Assembly (NCBI RefSeq): GCF_031679605.1
Contig: NZ_CP117522.1
Coordinates: 6,014,001 to 6,078,000, forward strand
Length of the DNA stretch: 64,000 bases
Direction of reading: 5' to 3'
Source: Streptomyces luomodiensis
GTDB taxonomy: Bacteria; Actinomycetota; Actinomycetes; Streptomycetales; Streptomycetaceae
Notes under the pieces: generated by a model
What the model was told of the DNA's origin: nothing
Database searches by the model: none
What the model saw: the letters and a program-made list of their open reading frames with translations, nothing else
Position numbers and translations under genes: made by a program
Shown here: in pieces, positions 17,614 to 27,199 of the stretch
How positions within the stretch are numbered: the stretch's first letter is position 1
Layout of the letters: each line of letters starts with the position of its first letter

Positions 17614-17640
17614 CTGGCACTCTCACTCAATGAGTGCTAA
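17614..17640 (-). promoter_or_regulatory. CIRCE-like HrcA operator before the FmdB gene
   Basis: Read on the minus strand, TTAGCACTC, nine bases, then GAGTGCCAG. The CIRCE consensus is TTAGCACTC-N9-GAGTGCTAA, so 16 of 18 arm positions match with the exact 9-nt spacer. It ends 10 bp before the GTG start and abuts the AGGAGG site, as CIRCE elements often do near groE starts. Confidence 0.75.
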
Positions 17641-17749
17641 CGACGGTCCATAGTGCAGTATTCCCGCGCGTCAGTCCACTGCGGCGGGGCCCACGGTGAT
17701 CGAGCCCACCTCCGTCCGGCGCGGCTCCGGCTGCCGTCCCCGGTGCTCG

Positions 17750-19255
17750 TCACCCCGCTCCCATGCCCAGCCAGCCCGCCAGCTTGCCGCCCCGGGCCAC
17801 CGCCCGTAGTCGCCGTTCCGCCGCGTCGCGCACCGGGTCCGTGGCCACCACCAGCAGTTCGTCACCGCGCCGCAGCACGGTCGAGGGCAGCGGCACGAAG
17901 CTGGCCCCGTCCCGGACGACCAGGGTGACGGCGGATCCGGGGGGCAGCCGCAGCTCGCCGATCTCGACCCCGTGCATCTTGGACGCCTGGGGGATCGACA
18001 CCGACAGCAGATGCCCGCGCAGCCGTTCCAGCGGCGCCGACTCGATGCCCAGGTCGGCGGGCTCGGCCTCCTCAAGCCGCAGCCGGGGGGCGAGCCAGGG
18101 CAGCGTCGGCCCCTGGACCAGGGTGTAGACGATCACCAGCACGAAGACGATGTTGAAGATCCGGCGGCTGCCGGGCACGTCGTTGACCATCGGGATGGTC
18201 GCCAGCACGATCGGCACCGCACCGCGCAGCCCGGCCCAGGACAGCAGCGCCTTCTCCCGCCAGGGCATCCGGAACGGCGCCGTGCTGACCAGCACCGATA
18301 CCGGCCGGGCCACCACGGTCAGCACCAGCCCGACGGCGAGGGCGGGCCAGATGTCATCGCCCAGCTCATGCGGGGTGACCAGCAGCCCGAGCAGGATGAA
18401 CATTCCGATCTGGGCGATCCAGCCCAGCCCCTCGGCGAAGCCGCGCGTCGCCGGCCAGTGCGGCAGCCGTGCGTTGCCCATCAGCAGCGTGGCGAGGTAG
18501 ACCGAGAGGAAGCCGGACCCGTGCGCCAGGGCACCACCCGCGTAGGCGGTCACCGCGATGGCGACCACCGCGATCGGGTACAGGCCCGAGGCGGGCAGTG
18601 CCACGTGCCGCAGACCGTAGGCCCCCAGCCACCCGATCGCCAGGCCGGCCGCCGCGCCGATCGCCAGCTCCAGGGCGATCGTGCCGACCAGGGCGTACCA
18701 GGACTCCATGGGGCCCTGGCTGGAGAAGGCGACGACCAGGATCACCACGGGGGCGTCGTTGAAGCCGGACTCGGCCTCCAGGACGCCCGTGAGCCGTTTG
18801 GGCAGCGGCACTGTGCGCAGCACCGAGAAGACCGCGGCCGCGTCCGTGGACGACACCACCGCACCGATGATCAGTGCCTGCTGCCAGCCCAGTCCCACCA
18901 CATAGTGCGCCGCGGCCGCGGTGACCCCTACGCTCACCGCGACGCCCGCGGTGGACAGTACGGCGGCCGTCGGCAGTGCGGGTTTGATCTCGCTCCACTT
19001 CGTGCCCAGACCGCCTTCGGCCAGGATGACGACGAGCGCGGCATAGCCGATGTTCTGCGTTAGCGCGGCGTCGTTGAAGGTGACGCCGATGCCGTCCGTG
19101 CCGATGGCGACGCCCATCCCGAGGTAGATCAGCAGCGTGGGCAGGCCGCTGCGCGAGGAGACCCTTACGGCCGCCACCGCGACGAGCAGGACGAGCGAGC
19201 AGATCAGCAGCAATTCATTGAGGTGGTGAACAGTCAGGGGCCGAGCCTTTCTCAC
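17750..19255 (-). CDS. CPA-type potassium/proton antiporter with TrkA-C domain (NhaP2/CvrA-like)
   Basis: A 501-residue membrane antiporter. Twelve or so hydrophobic segments fill residues 10-395, with the ion-site region SSTDAAAVFSVLR and ESGFNDAPVVILV typical of NhaP2-like K+/H+ exchangers, and WAGLRGAVPIVLA near residue 335. The C-terminal 90 residues form a cytoplasmic TrkA-C domain (ELRLPPGSAVTLVVRDG, RRGDELLVVA), a likely nucleotide or ion sensor. The GTG at 19255 is the longest credible start; its ribosome site is weak. Confidence 0.88.
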   Translation of the reverse strand: MRKARPLTVHHLNELLLICSLVLLVAVAAVRVSSRSGLPTLLIYLGMGVAIGTDGIGVTFNDAALTQNIGYAALVVILAEGGLGTKWSEIKPALPTAAVLSTAGVAVSVGVTAAAAHYVVGLGWQQALIIGAVVSSTDAAAVFSVLRTVPLPKRLTGVLEAESGFNDAPVVILVVAFSSQGPMESWYALVGTIALELAIGAAAGLAIGWLGAYGLRHVALPASGLYPIAVVAIAVTAYAGGALAHGSGFLSVYLATLLMGNARLPHWPATRGFAEGLGWIAQIGMFILLGLLVTPHELGDDIWPALAVGLVLTVVARPVSVLVSTAPFRMPWREKALLSWAGLRGAVPIVLATIPMVNDVPGSRRIFNIVFVLVIVYTLVQGPTLPWLAPRLRLEEAEPADLGIESAPLERLRGHLLSVSIPQASKMHGVEIGELRLPPGSAVTLVVRDGASFVPLPSTVLRRGDELLVVATDPVRDAAERRLRAVARGGKLAGWLGMGAG

Positions 19256-19490
19256 GGGAGCGGCGGAAACGCTGCGAAGGGTTCCCGGCCGACCGGAACT
19301 TCATTGCCTTATCTAACATTTTACGGGATCTTGACGCGAGCCTTCCGCAAGAAGTCTTCGCCGCCGGTGTAGAAGCCCGGCCAGTGGCCGGTGGATGGCG
19401 TCAGTCATGACTCCGCGTAGGGGTGGCGACAGCGCTGCGCCTATGGTTGCTCCAGCACTCCAGGATCACCCTGCCCCTCGAAGGACAGCG

Positions 19491-22259
19491 ATGCCCGCCA
19501 ACACAACCGGCTCTTCTCCCAAAAAGAAGAAGAGCCGACGTCTCCGCCTGATCGTGATCGCAGTCGTGCTGCTGCTCGTCGGGGGCGTCGGCTACGGCGC
19601 GTACTGGAGCGTCAGTACAGTTCGTGCCTCATTCCCGGAGACCACGGGATCGCTTCAGCTCAAGGGGTTGGACGGCCCCGTGCAGGTCAAGCGTGACGGC
19701 TATGGGATACCTCAGATCTACGCCGGCACCCCCGAGGACCTCTTCCGCGCCCAGGGATTCGTCCAGGCCCAGGACCGCTTCTGGGAGATGGACGTCCGCC
19801 GTCATATGACGGCCGGCCGGCTCTCGGAGATGTTCGGTTCCAGCCAGGTGGAGACCGACGCGTTCCTGCGCACCCTGGGCTGGCACCGGGTGGCCCAGCA
19901 GGAGTACGACACCAAGTTGTCGTCCACCACCAAGAAGTATCTGCGGGCCTACTCCGACGGCGTCAACGCCTACCTCAAGGACCACCAGGGCGAGGAGCTG
20001 TCCGTCGAGTACGCGGCCCTGGACTTCAAGAACGACGGCTACAAGCCCGAGAAGTGGACCCCGGTCGACTCGGTGGCCTGGCTCAAGGCGATGGCCTGGG
20101 ACCTGCGCGGCAACATGCAGGACGAGGTGGATCGCGCCCTGGCCTCCAGCAGGCTCAGCGCCAAGCAGATAGAAGAGCTCTACCCGGCCTACCCGTACAG
20201 CCGGAACAAGCCGATCGTCCAGGGCGGCGCCGTCGACGAGCTCACCGACGAGTTCGACCCCGAGGCCACGCCGACCGGATCGACGAGCTCCACGGGCGGT
20301 AACGGCACGGTGGACGGAGGGGCCACCGGCGCCACGCAGGGACTGCAGACCCAGCTGTCCTCGCTCTCCAAGACCCTGGACGACGTCCCGGCGCTGCTCG
20401 GCCCGAACGGGACCGGTATCGGCTCCAACTCGTGGGTCGTCTCCGGCAAGTACACGACCACCGGTAAGCCGCTGCTCGCCAACGACCCGCATCTGGCGCC
20501 CCAGCTGCCGTCCGTCTGGTACCAGATGGGGCTGCACTGCAAGCAGGTCACCAGCGCCTGTCCGTACGACACGGCGGGCTTCACCTTCGCCGGTATGCCC
20601 GGTGTGGTCATAGGCCACAACCAGAACATCAGCTGGGGCATGACCAACCTCGGCGCCGACGTCAGCGACCTGTACCTGGAGAAGGTCACCGCCGACAGCT
20701 ACCTCTACGACGGCAAGCAGGTCCCGTTCACCACGCGTGAGGAGACCATCAAGGTCGCCGGCGGCAAGAGCCGTACGATCACCGTCCGCACCACCAACAA
20801 CGGCCCGATCGTCTCCGACCGCGACGACGAGCTCACCTCCGTCGGCAAGAGCGCCCCGGTCGGCAGCGGCGCCGATGACGTGGCTCCCGACCGCGGCGAC
20901 GGCTACGCGGTGGCGCTGAAGTGGACCGCGCTCACCCCGTCCAACACCATGGACGCGGTCTTCGGGCTCGACGCGGCCAAGAACTTCCAGGACTTCCGTA
21001 AGGCGGCCCGCGACTTCGCGGTCCCCTCCCAGAACCTCATCTACGCCGACACCGAGGGCAACATCGGCTACCAGGCGCCCGGCCAGATCCCGGTGCGCTC
21101 CAAGGGCGACGGCCGCTACCCGGCGCCCGGCTGGGACTCGCGCTACAAGTGGAGCAAGTACATCCCGCAGTCGGCGCTGCCCTGGGAGCTCAACCCCGAC
21201 CGCGGCTACATCGTCACCGCCAACCAGGCCGTCATAGACGAGAAGACCTACCCGTATCCGCTGACCGACGACTGGGGGTACGGCGCGCGGAGCCAGCGCA
21301 TCGCCGACCTCATCGAGTCGAAGATCAAGGATGGCGGGAAGATCTCCACGGACGACATGCAGTCCATGCAGATGGACAACAGCAGCGAGATCGCCAAGCT
21401 GCTGACGCCCTATCTGCTGAAGATCAACATCAAGGACGACTACGTACGCGAGGCGCAGAAGCTGCTGGAGAGCTGGGACTACACCCAGGACTCGGACTCG
21501 GCGGCCGCCGCGTACTTCAACGCCGTCTGGCGCAACACCCTCAAGCTGGCCTTCGGCGACAAGCTCCCCAAGGAGCTGCGGGTCGAGGGTGAGTGCCTGC
21601 GGGTACGCCCGGCCGACGACTCCGGTCCGCTGGAGGACCTGAACGGCAACACCCGGCTGGTGCGCGAATGCGGTAAGCGCGCCCCCGACATGGCCCAGCC
21701 CGACGGCGGTGACCGCTGGTACGAGGTCGTGCGCAACATCATCAAGGACCCGAAGAACAACTGGTGGAAGACGGAGGGCACCCGCAACAAGCCCGGCGCC
21801 ACCAACCGCGACGAGCTGCTCGCGCAGGCCATGCGGGCCGCGCGCTCCGAGCTCACCGCCAAGCTGGGCAAGGACATCGACAGCTGGAGCTGGGGCCGGC
21901 TGCACCGGCTGACGCTGAAGAACCAGACCCTGGGCACCGACGGCCCCGGCGTGGTGCAGTGGCTCCTCAACCGGGGGCCCTGGAACCTCTCCGGCGGCGA
22001 GGCGGCCGTCAACGCCACCGGATGGAACGCGGCCGGCGGCTACGACGTCACCTGGGTCCCCTCGATGCGCATGGTCGTCAACCTCGACAACCTCGACAAG
22101 TCGCGCTGGATCAACCTCACCGGCGCCTCCGGCCACGCCTACAACGCGCACTACACGGACCAGACCGAGAAGTGGGCGAAGGGCGAGCTGCTGCCCTGGG
22201 CGTTCAGCAAGAGCGCCGTGGACAAGTCGACCGACGACGAGCTCGCGCTCACCCCGTAG
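19491..22259 (+). CDS. Penicillin acylase family protein
   Basis: A 922-residue N-terminal-nucleophile amidohydrolase. A basic Lys/Arg-rich start and one membrane anchor (about residues 18-38) place it outside the membrane. The alpha region includes QAQDRFWEMDVRRHMTAGRL; autocleavage is expected before Ser312 in GIGSNSWVVSG, freeing the beta-chain nucleophile, with the downstream AsnAspProHis (LLANDPHL) segment. ATG 19491 follows AAGGACA and gives the standard basic N-terminus; upstream frame is open to 19395 but unsupported. Streptomyces relatives include beta-lactam, cyclic lipopeptide and acyl-homoserine-lactone acylases, so the substrate is open. Confidence 0.92.
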   Translation: MPANTTGSSPKKKKSRRLRLIVIAVVLLLVGGVGYGAYWSVSTVRASFPETTGSLQLKGLDGPVQVKRDGYGIPQIYAGTPEDLFRAQGFVQAQDRFWEMDVRRHMTAGRLSEMFGSSQVETDAFLRTLGWHRVAQQEYDTKLSSTTKKYLRAYSDGVNAYLKDHQGEELSVEYAALDFKNDGYKPEKWTPVDSVAWLKAMAWDLRGNMQDEVDRALASSRLSAKQIEELYPAYPYSRNKPIVQGGAVDELTDEFDPEATPTGSTSSTGGNGTVDGGATGATQGLQTQLSSLSKTLDDVPALLGPNGTGIGSNSWVVSGKYTTTGKPLLANDPHLAPQLPSVWYQMGLHCKQVTSACPYDTAGFTFAGMPGVVIGHNQNISWGMTNLGADVSDLYLEKVTADSYLYDGKQVPFTTREETIKVAGGKSRTITVRTTNNGPIVSDRDDELTSVGKSAPVGSGADDVAPDRGDGYAVALKWTALTPSNTMDAVFGLDAAKNFQDFRKAARDFAVPSQNLIYADTEGNIGYQAPGQIPVRSKGDGRYPAPGWDSRYKWSKYIPQSALPWELNPDRGYIVTANQAVIDEKTYPYPLTDDWGYGARSQRIADLIESKIKDGGKISTDDMQSMQMDNSSEIAKLLTPYLLKINIKDDYVREAQKLLESWDYTQDSDSAAAAYFNAVWRNTLKLAFGDKLPKELRVEGECLRVRPADDSGPLEDLNGNTRLVRECGKRAPDMAQPDGGDRWYEVVRNIIKDPKNNWWKTEGTRNKPGATNRDELLAQAMRAARSELTAKLGKDIDSWSWGRLHRLTLKNQTLGTDGPGVVQWLLNRGPWNLSGGEAAVNATGWNAAGGYDVTWVPSMRMVVNLDNLDKSRWINLTGASGHAYNAHYTDQTEKWAKGELLPWAFSKSAVDKSTDDELALTP

Positions 22260-22414
22260 CGCGGCTGAGCTCCGTGGAACTCGACGCCTTACCCCCAGGG
22301 CCCCCGTCGGGCCCCGAAGGGCCCGGTGGCCGTCTGAGGGGCGTTCGCGCCCCCGGCCGGTCCCCGGTGCCCGCCAACCCTCGCGGCCCCGCCGGGAGGC
22401 GCCTCCGGGCGCCC

Positions 22415-23017
22415 TCAGCGGGGCCGCGGCGTGAAGCGGTGGAGGCCCGACGGGGTCACCGCCGCGTGCACCGGCCGGTCGTGGCCCTCCTCGGGCACCT
22501 CGTCCAGCAGCTCACCGTCGTACAGCAGCACCACCAGCGCCGGATCGGCGCCCGCCTCCGCCAGCCGGGCCAGCACCCGGTCGTACGAGCCGCCGCCGCG
22601 GCCCAGCCGCATCCCGCGCCGGTCCACCGCGAGGCCGGGCAGCAGCACCACGTCCGCCCGGGTGACCGCCTCGGGGCCGAGCCGCGGCCCCTCGGGCTCC
22701 AGCAGGCCGCGCCGGGCGGGCGTCAGCCGATCGGGCCCCTCGTCCTCGCCCCAGTCGAGATCGTTGTCCGCGCGCAGCACCGGAAGCAGTACCCGGACCC
22801 CGCGGGCGCGCAGAGCCTCCCTCAGGGCGCGCGTGCCGGGCTCGCTCCCCATGGACACATAGGCCGCCACGGTGGCCGCCTTGGCGATCTCGGGGAGCTC
22901 CAGGGCGCGACACGCCAGAGCGGTGCCGGCCTTCTCGATGTCATCCGCCGTCAACCTGGACCTCACCGCCAGGTGACGTTTCCGCAATGCGTGCTTACTA
23001 GCGTCGGTGTTGATCAC
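22415..23017 (-). CDS. 5-formyltetrahydrofolate cyclo-ligase
   Basis: A 200-residue enzyme that converts 5-formyl-THF plus ATP to 5,10-methenyl-THF, clearing a folate inhibitor. Family hallmarks are the basic N-terminal LRKRHLAVRSRL, the PVLRADNDLDWG region, and the C-terminal RLGRGGGSYDRVLAR phosphate-binding motif near residue 140. Length is normal. It is divergent from galU, a neighbour pair conserved in many actinobacteria. Confidence 0.92.
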   Translation of the reverse strand: MINTDASKHALRKRHLAVRSRLTADDIEKAGTALACRALELPEIAKAATVAAYVSMGSEPGTRALREALRARGVRVLLPVLRADNDLDWGEDEGPDRLTPARRGLLEPEGPRLGPEAVTRADVVLLPGLAVDRRGMRLGRGGGSYDRVLARLAEAGADPALVVLLYDGELLDEVPEEGHDRPVHAAVTPSGLHRFTPRPR

Positions 23018-23099
23018 TGGGTGCGCAATCTCCCTGTCTCATGCCATATTCACCGAATACTCATCATTTGCCCCAAAGGCACCGGATAGGGTTCGGTAC

Positions 23100-24002
23100 A
23101 TGACTCAATCGCGTACTCGGATCAGCAAGGCTGTCATCCCTGCCGCGGGCCTCGGAACCCGCTTTCTTCCGGCCACCAAGGCCACCCCCAAGGAGATGCT
23201 GCCGGTTGTCGACAAGCCGGCGATCCAGTACGTCGTCGAGGAAGCCGTCACCGCCGGGCTGTCCGACGTTCTGATGGTCACCGGCCGTAACAAGCGGCCC
23301 CTGGAGGACCACTTCGACCGCAACTACGAGCTCGAAGAGGTCCTGGTCCGCAAGGGCGACGAGACCCGACTCGCCCGCGTCCAGGAGTCCAGCGACCTGG
23401 CGACCATGCACTATGTCCGCCAAGGCGACCCCAAGGGCCTCGGGCACGCCGTGCTCTGTGCCGCCCCGCACGTCGGTGACCAGCCCTTTGCCGTCCTCCT
23501 CGGCGACGACCTCATCGATGCCCGCGACCCGCTTCTGGCCCGTATGGTCGACGTCCAGGAGCGGCACGGCGGCAGCGTCATCGCCCTGATGGAGGTGGAC
23601 CCGGCCCAGATCCACCTCTACGGCTGCGCGGCGGTCAAACCGACAGTGGACGACGACGTCGTCCAGGTCACCGGCCTGATCGAGAAGCCCGACCCCGCCG
23701 ACGCGCCCAGCAACTACGCCGTCATCGGCCGCTACGTGCTCGACCCGGCCGTCTTCGGGGTGCTGCGCGAGACCGAGCCGGGCCGCGGTGGCGAGATCCA
23801 GCTCACCGACGCCCTACAGGCGCTAGCCTCCAGTCCGGACCTCGGCGGCCCGGTGCACGGCGTCGTCTTCAAGGGGCGCCGCTACGACACAGGCGATCGT
23901 GGCGACTATCTGCGTGCCATTGTCAGACTCGCGTGCGAACGTGAAGACCTGGGCCCGGAGTTCCGGGAATGGCTTCGCAGGTACGTCACCGAGGAGATGT
24001 AG
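23100..24002 (+). CDS. galU: UTP--glucose-1-phosphate uridylyltransferase
   Basis: A 300-residue nucleotidyltransferase that makes UDP-glucose for cell-surface glycans and trehalose. The N-terminal IPAAGLGTRFLPATKATPKE is the nucleotide-binding signature, followed by MLPVVDKPAIQYVVEEA and later GLGHAVLCA; EKPDPADAPSNYAVIGRY is typical of GalU. ATG 23100 is set by comparison with the family start MTxSxxRISKAVIPAAG. It heads a tight unit with glp; the glp ribosome site lies inside the galU 3' end. Confidence 0.93.
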   Translation: MTQSRTRISKAVIPAAGLGTRFLPATKATPKEMLPVVDKPAIQYVVEEAVTAGLSDVLMVTGRNKRPLEDHFDRNYELEEVLVRKGDETRLARVQESSDLATMHYVRQGDPKGLGHAVLCAAPHVGDQPFAVLLGDDLIDARDPLLARMVDVQERHGGSVIALMEVDPAQIHLYGCAAVKPTVDDDVVQVTGLIEKPDPADAPSNYAVIGRYVLDPAVFGVLRETEPGRGGEIQLTDALQALASSPDLGGPVHGVVFKGRRYDTGDRGDYLRAIVRLACEREDLGPEFREWLRRYVTEEM

Positions 24003-24006
24003 CACC

Positions 24007-25326
24007 TTGAGCAGCACCGCAGCACGGGCCGCCGATCGCGGCCCGGACCAGGACCGGGTCTGGACGGTGGCCGAGCACCTCGACGACATCCTCGGGCACG
24101 TCCACCCGCTGGAGCCCATCGAGCTGCAGTTGCTCGACGCCCAGGGCTGCGTCCTGGTGGAGGACGTCACCGTCCCCGGCGCGCTTCCGCCCTTCGACAA
24201 CAGCTCCATGGACGGCTATGCCGTCCGTACGGCTGACGTCGCGGCCGCGACCGAGGACCATCCCGCGGTGCTGACCGTCATCGGCGACATCGCGGCGGGC
24301 AGCGGTGACCTGCCCGTCGTGGGCCCCGGCGAGGCGGCCCGGATCATGACCGGTGCCCCGATCCCGCCCGGCGGCCAGGCCGTCGTCCCCGTCGAGTGGA
24401 CCGACGGCGGCCTCGACAGCGGGCCGGTCACCCATATGCCCGCACGCGGCTCGGACCCCCACGGCGGAAGCGGCAGGGTGCGCGTCTTCCGCCCGGCGAC
24501 GGAGGGCCGGCACATCCGCACCCGGGGCAGCGACGCGGACGCGGGCGAGCTCGCGCTGCGCGCCGGCACGGTCCTGGGGGCGCCGCAGATCGGGCTGCTG
24601 GCCGCGCTCGGCCGCGCCACGGTGAAGGTGCGGCCCCGGCCGCGGGTGGTCGTGCTCTCCACCGGCAGTGAGCTGGTCCAGCCGGGCGAGGAGGCGGGCC
24701 CCGGCCGGATCCACGACTCCAACAGCTTCCAGCTCACCGCCGCCGCCCGGGAGGCCGGCGCGATCGCCTACCGGGTGGGCGCGGTGGCCGACGACGCCGC
24801 CACGCTGCGCGCCGCCGTCGAGGACCAGCTGGTCCGCGCCGACATCGTCGTCACCAGCGGCGGGGTCAGCGTCGGCGCGTACGACGTGGTCAAGGAGGCG
24901 ATGCACGAGGTCCACTTCCGCAAGCTCGCCATGCAGCCCGGCAAGCCCCAGGGCTTCGGCCTCGTCGGTCCGGAGAACACCCCGCTGATCGCCCTGCCCG
25001 GCAATCCGGTGAGCTCGTACGTCTCCTTCGAGCTCTTCGTGCGCCCCGCCATCCGCACCCTGCTGGGCGGCGACGACATCCACCGCACCGTCGAGCAGGC
25101 GGTCTGCCCCCAGGGCGTCGCCTCCTCGCCCAGGGACCGACGCCAGTTCCTGCGCGGCTGGTACGAGCCCGCCACGACCGACGGCCCGGCCACCGTCACC
25201 CCGGTGGGCGGTGCGGGATCGCACCTGATCAAGGCCATGGCCCACGCCAATGCGCTGATCGTCGTCCCCGAAGGCGTCGCCGAGGTAGCCCCCGGCGCCG
25301 AGGTGGACGTCGTCCTGCTGGCCTAG
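24007..25326 (+). CDS. glp: Gephyrin-like molybdotransferase Glp (MoeA family)
   Basis: A 439-residue MoeA/gephyrin-E-domain protein inserting molybdate into adenylylated molybdopterin. It shows [25 protein letters not shown], the long central LSTGSELV(x)PGE and HDSNS stretch, [15 protein letters not shown], and the C-terminal domain IV ending at residue 439. The TTG at 24007 is the likely start: GAGGAG within the galU end lies 9-10 nt upstream, and homologues begin at the same SSTA-like residues. In Corynebacterium, Glp also binds FtsZ and the membrane partner GlpR; GlpR is encoded at 27200 here, supporting that second role. Confidence 0.9.
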   Translation: MSSTAARAADRGPDQDRVWTVAEHLDDILGHVHPLEPIELQLLDAQGCVLVEDVTVPGALPPFDNSSMDGYAVRTADVAAATEDHPAVLTVIGDIAAGSGDLPVVGPGEAARIMTGAPIPPGGQAVVPVEWTDGGLDSGPVTHMPARGSDPHGGSGRVRVFRPATEGRHIRTRGSDADAGELALRAGTVLGAPQIGLLAALGRATVKVRPRPRVVVLSTGSELVQPGEEAGPGRIHDSNSFQLTAAAREAGAIAYRVGAVADDAATLRAAVEDQLVRADIVVTSGGVSVGAYDVVKEAMHEVHFRKLAMQPGKPQGFGLVGPENTPLIALPGNPVSSYVSFELFVRPAIRTLLGGDDIHRTVEQAVCPQGVASSPRDRRQFLRGWYEPATTDGPATVTPVGGAGSHLIKAMAHANALIVVPEGVAEVAPGAEVDVVLLA

Positions 25327-25391
25327 CCGCCGGGCACGGCGGGTACGGTGTCGTCCCACACAGGAGCCACCTGGCCCGGACCGGGAGAACC

Positions 25392-25874
25392 ATGAGCAGC
25401 GCCCAGGACCATCTCACCCATCTCGACCCGTCTGGTGCCGCGCGCATGGTCGACGTCTCAGCCAAGGACGTCACCGCGCGCACCGCCCGGGCGAGCGGCC
25501 GCGTACTCGTCGCGCCGCGCGTCGTGGAACTGCTGCGCGGCGAGGGCCTCCCCAAGGGCGACGCCCTCGCCACCGCCCGGATCGCGGGCATCATGGGCGC
25601 CAAGCGGACCCCGGACCTGATCCCGCTGTGTCATCCGCTCGCGGTGTCGGGCGTCACGGTGGACCTCGAGGTCGCCGATGACGCCGTCGAGATCACCGCC
25701 ACCGTGAAGACCACGGACCGCACGGGCGTGGAGATGGAGGCCCTGACGGCGGTCTCGGTCGCCGCGCTGACGGTGATCGACATGGTCAAGGCCGTCGACA
25801 AGGGGGCCGTCATCACCGACGTACGGGTGGACGAGAAGACGGGCGGCAAGTCCGGCGAGTGGAGCCGGGCATGA
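25392..25874 (+). CDS. moaC: Cyclic pyranopterin monophosphate synthase
   Basis: A 160-residue molybdenum-cofactor enzyme that, with MoaA, turns GTP into cyclic pyranopterin monophosphate. It contains [18 protein letters not shown], the substrate-binding [13 protein letters not shown] and [24 protein letters not shown] with the catalytic Lys (DMVKAVDKG) near residue 130. Its stop overlaps the next start by 4 bp (ATGA), so it is coupled to mog. Confidence 0.95.
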   Translation: MSSAQDHLTHLDPSGAARMVDVSAKDVTARTARASGRVLVAPRVVELLRGEGLPKGDALATARIAGIMGAKRTPDLIPLCHPLAVSGVTVDLEVADDAVEITATVKTTDRTGVEMEALTAVSVAALTVIDMVKAVDKGAVITDVRVDEKTGGKSGEWSRA

Positions 25875-26437
25875 GCGGCTCAGCGGCGCCGCGCCGCGCC
25901 CTGGTCGTCACCGCCTCCAACCGCGCCGCCGCCGGGGTCTACGCCGACACCGGGGGCCCGCTGATCGCCGAGGGCCTGGCCGCCCTCGGCTTCGCCGTGG
26001 ACGGCCCGCGGGTGGTACCCGACGGCGATCCGGTGGAGGCCGCCCTGCGGGACGCCGTGGCGGCCTCGTACGACGTCGTGGTGACCACCGGGGGCACCGG
26101 CCTCACCCCCACCGACCGCACCCCGGAGGCCACCCGCCGCGTCCTGGACTACGAGATCCCCGGGATCGCGGAGGCCATCCGGGCCGAGGGGCTCGCCAAG
26201 GTGCCCACCGCCGCGCTCTCCCGGGGGCTGGCCGGGGTCGCCGGCACGACCCTGGTCGTCAATCTGCCCGGCTCCACCGGAGGGGTGCGTGACGGCCTTA
26301 CGGTGCTCGGCCGCCTCCTGGTCCACGCGGTCGACCAGATCCACGGCGGGGACCACCGCAGACCCGCCGGCCAGGCCGGTGCCGCCGACCCGGCCGGTGT
26401 CGCCGATCGCTCGGGGCCGGCCGGGAGCGCACGCTGA
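25871..26437 (+). CDS. mog: Molybdopterin adenylyltransferase (MogA/MoaB family)
   Basis: A 188-residue enzyme that adenylylates molybdopterin before metal insertion by Glp/MoeA. Family motifs are [37 protein letters not shown] and the C-terminal [16 protein letters not shown]. The last 30 residues are an Ala/Gly/Pro-rich tail ([20 protein letters not shown]) beyond the domain. ATGA overlap with moaC and a 4-bp overlap with the following GNAT gene point to one transcript. Confidence 0.9.
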   Translation: MSGSAAPRRALVVTASNRAAAGVYADTGGPLIAEGLAALGFAVDGPRVVPDGDPVEAALRDAVAASYDVVVTTGGTGLTPTDRTPEATRRVLDYEIPGIAEAIRAEGLAKVPTAALSRGLAGVAGTTLVVNLPGSTGGVRDGLTVLGRLLVHAVDQIHGGDHRRPAGQAGAADPAGVADRSGPAGSAR

Positions 26438-27057
26438 ACGCCCCCTGGCCGGTCGTGCTGGCGGACGGAGACACGGTCCTCCGCCCCATAAAGCTGCGCG
26501 ACCAGCGTCCCTGGCGTGAGGTCAACCAGCGCAACCGGGAGTGGCTGCGGCCCTGGGAGGCGACCATCCCGCCGCCTCCGCCGGGCGGCCCCGTCACCCA
26601 CCGGCCGACCTTCCGGCAGATGGTCCGCCATCTGCGGGCCGAGGCGCACGCCGGACGGATGCTGCCGTTCGTCATCGAGTACCAGGGGCGGCTGGCCGGG
26701 CAGTTGACGGTCGCCGGGATCACCTGGGGGTCGATGTGCTCCGGCCATGTCGGCTACTGGATCGACCAGGCGGTGGCCGGGCGCGGAGTGATGCCGACCT
26801 CGGTCGCGCTCGCCGTCGACCACTGCTTCCGCACCATCGGACTGCACCGCATCGAGGTGTGCATCCGGCCCGAGAACCTGCCCAGCCGCCGGGTGGTGGA
26901 GAAACTCGGATTCCGCCAGGAAGGGCTGCGGCCGCGCTATCTCCACATCGACGGCGCATGGCGCGACCACCTGGTCTACGCGCTCACGGTGGAGGAACTG
27001 TCCGAGGGGCTCCTGGAGCGGTGGCACCGGACGCGACCAGGCGCATCACAGAAATAA
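26434..27057 (+). CDS. GNAT family N-acetyltransferase (RimJ/RimL-like)
   Basis: About 207 residues. The GNAT core (residues 10-195) has the acetyl-CoA loop region WIDQAVAGRGVMPTSVALAV, followed by RIEVCIRPENLPSRRVVEKLGF, the signature of RimJ-type alpha-amino acetyltransferases. Relatives start at an NAPWPV-like segment, present here right after a CTG codon at 26434 that overlaps the mog stop (CTGA), with GGGAG upstream; if CTG is not used, GTG 26455 is next. The gene is always beside glp and glpR in actinobacteria, so a link to that module is likely. Confidence 0.85.
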   Translation: MNAPWPVVLADGDTVLRPIKLRDQRPWREVNQRNREWLRPWEATIPPPPPGGPVTHRPTFRQMVRHLRAEAHAGRMLPFVIEYQGRLAGQLTVAGITWGSMCSGHVGYWIDQAVAGRGVMPTSVALAVDHCFRTIGLHRIEVCIRPENLPSRRVVEKLGFRQEGLRPRYLHIDGAWRDHLVYALTVEELSEGLLERWHRTRPGASQK

Positions 27058-27190
27058 AATGCTTGTTCGATTAACGGGAGAACATTTCCAACCTGGTCAT
27101 ACCAACAATCACAAAAAACTATCGAGATATCAGCCAGATCGTGCGACACACCGCGCCAATTGGCAGATGGCCTCATGCGGACCCCTCTAC
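27058..27190. promoter_or_regulatory. AT-rich island before glpR
   Basis: About 130 bp, roughly 40 percent G+C, with runs such as ATAAAATG and CACAAAAAACTAT, far below the flanking composition. It separates the GNAT gene from glpR and probably carries the glpR promoter. No gene is seen in it. Confidence 0.6.
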
Positions 27191-27199
27191 CGTGTGAGC

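Noticed and set aside
19300..19320. GGAAC...TCTAA as a sigma-E promoter near the antiporter
   Set aside because: The spacing between the two elements is about 12 bp, too short for ECF promoters.
19629..22151. 840-residue minus-strand open frame opposite the penicillin acylase
   Set aside because: It is the mirror of a high-GC3 gene; composition is Val/Gly/Leu/Asp-rich with no family motif.
22260..22414. GC-rich GGGCCCC stretches after penicillin acylase as terminator
   Set aside because: Several alternative pairings exist but none is clearly dominant.
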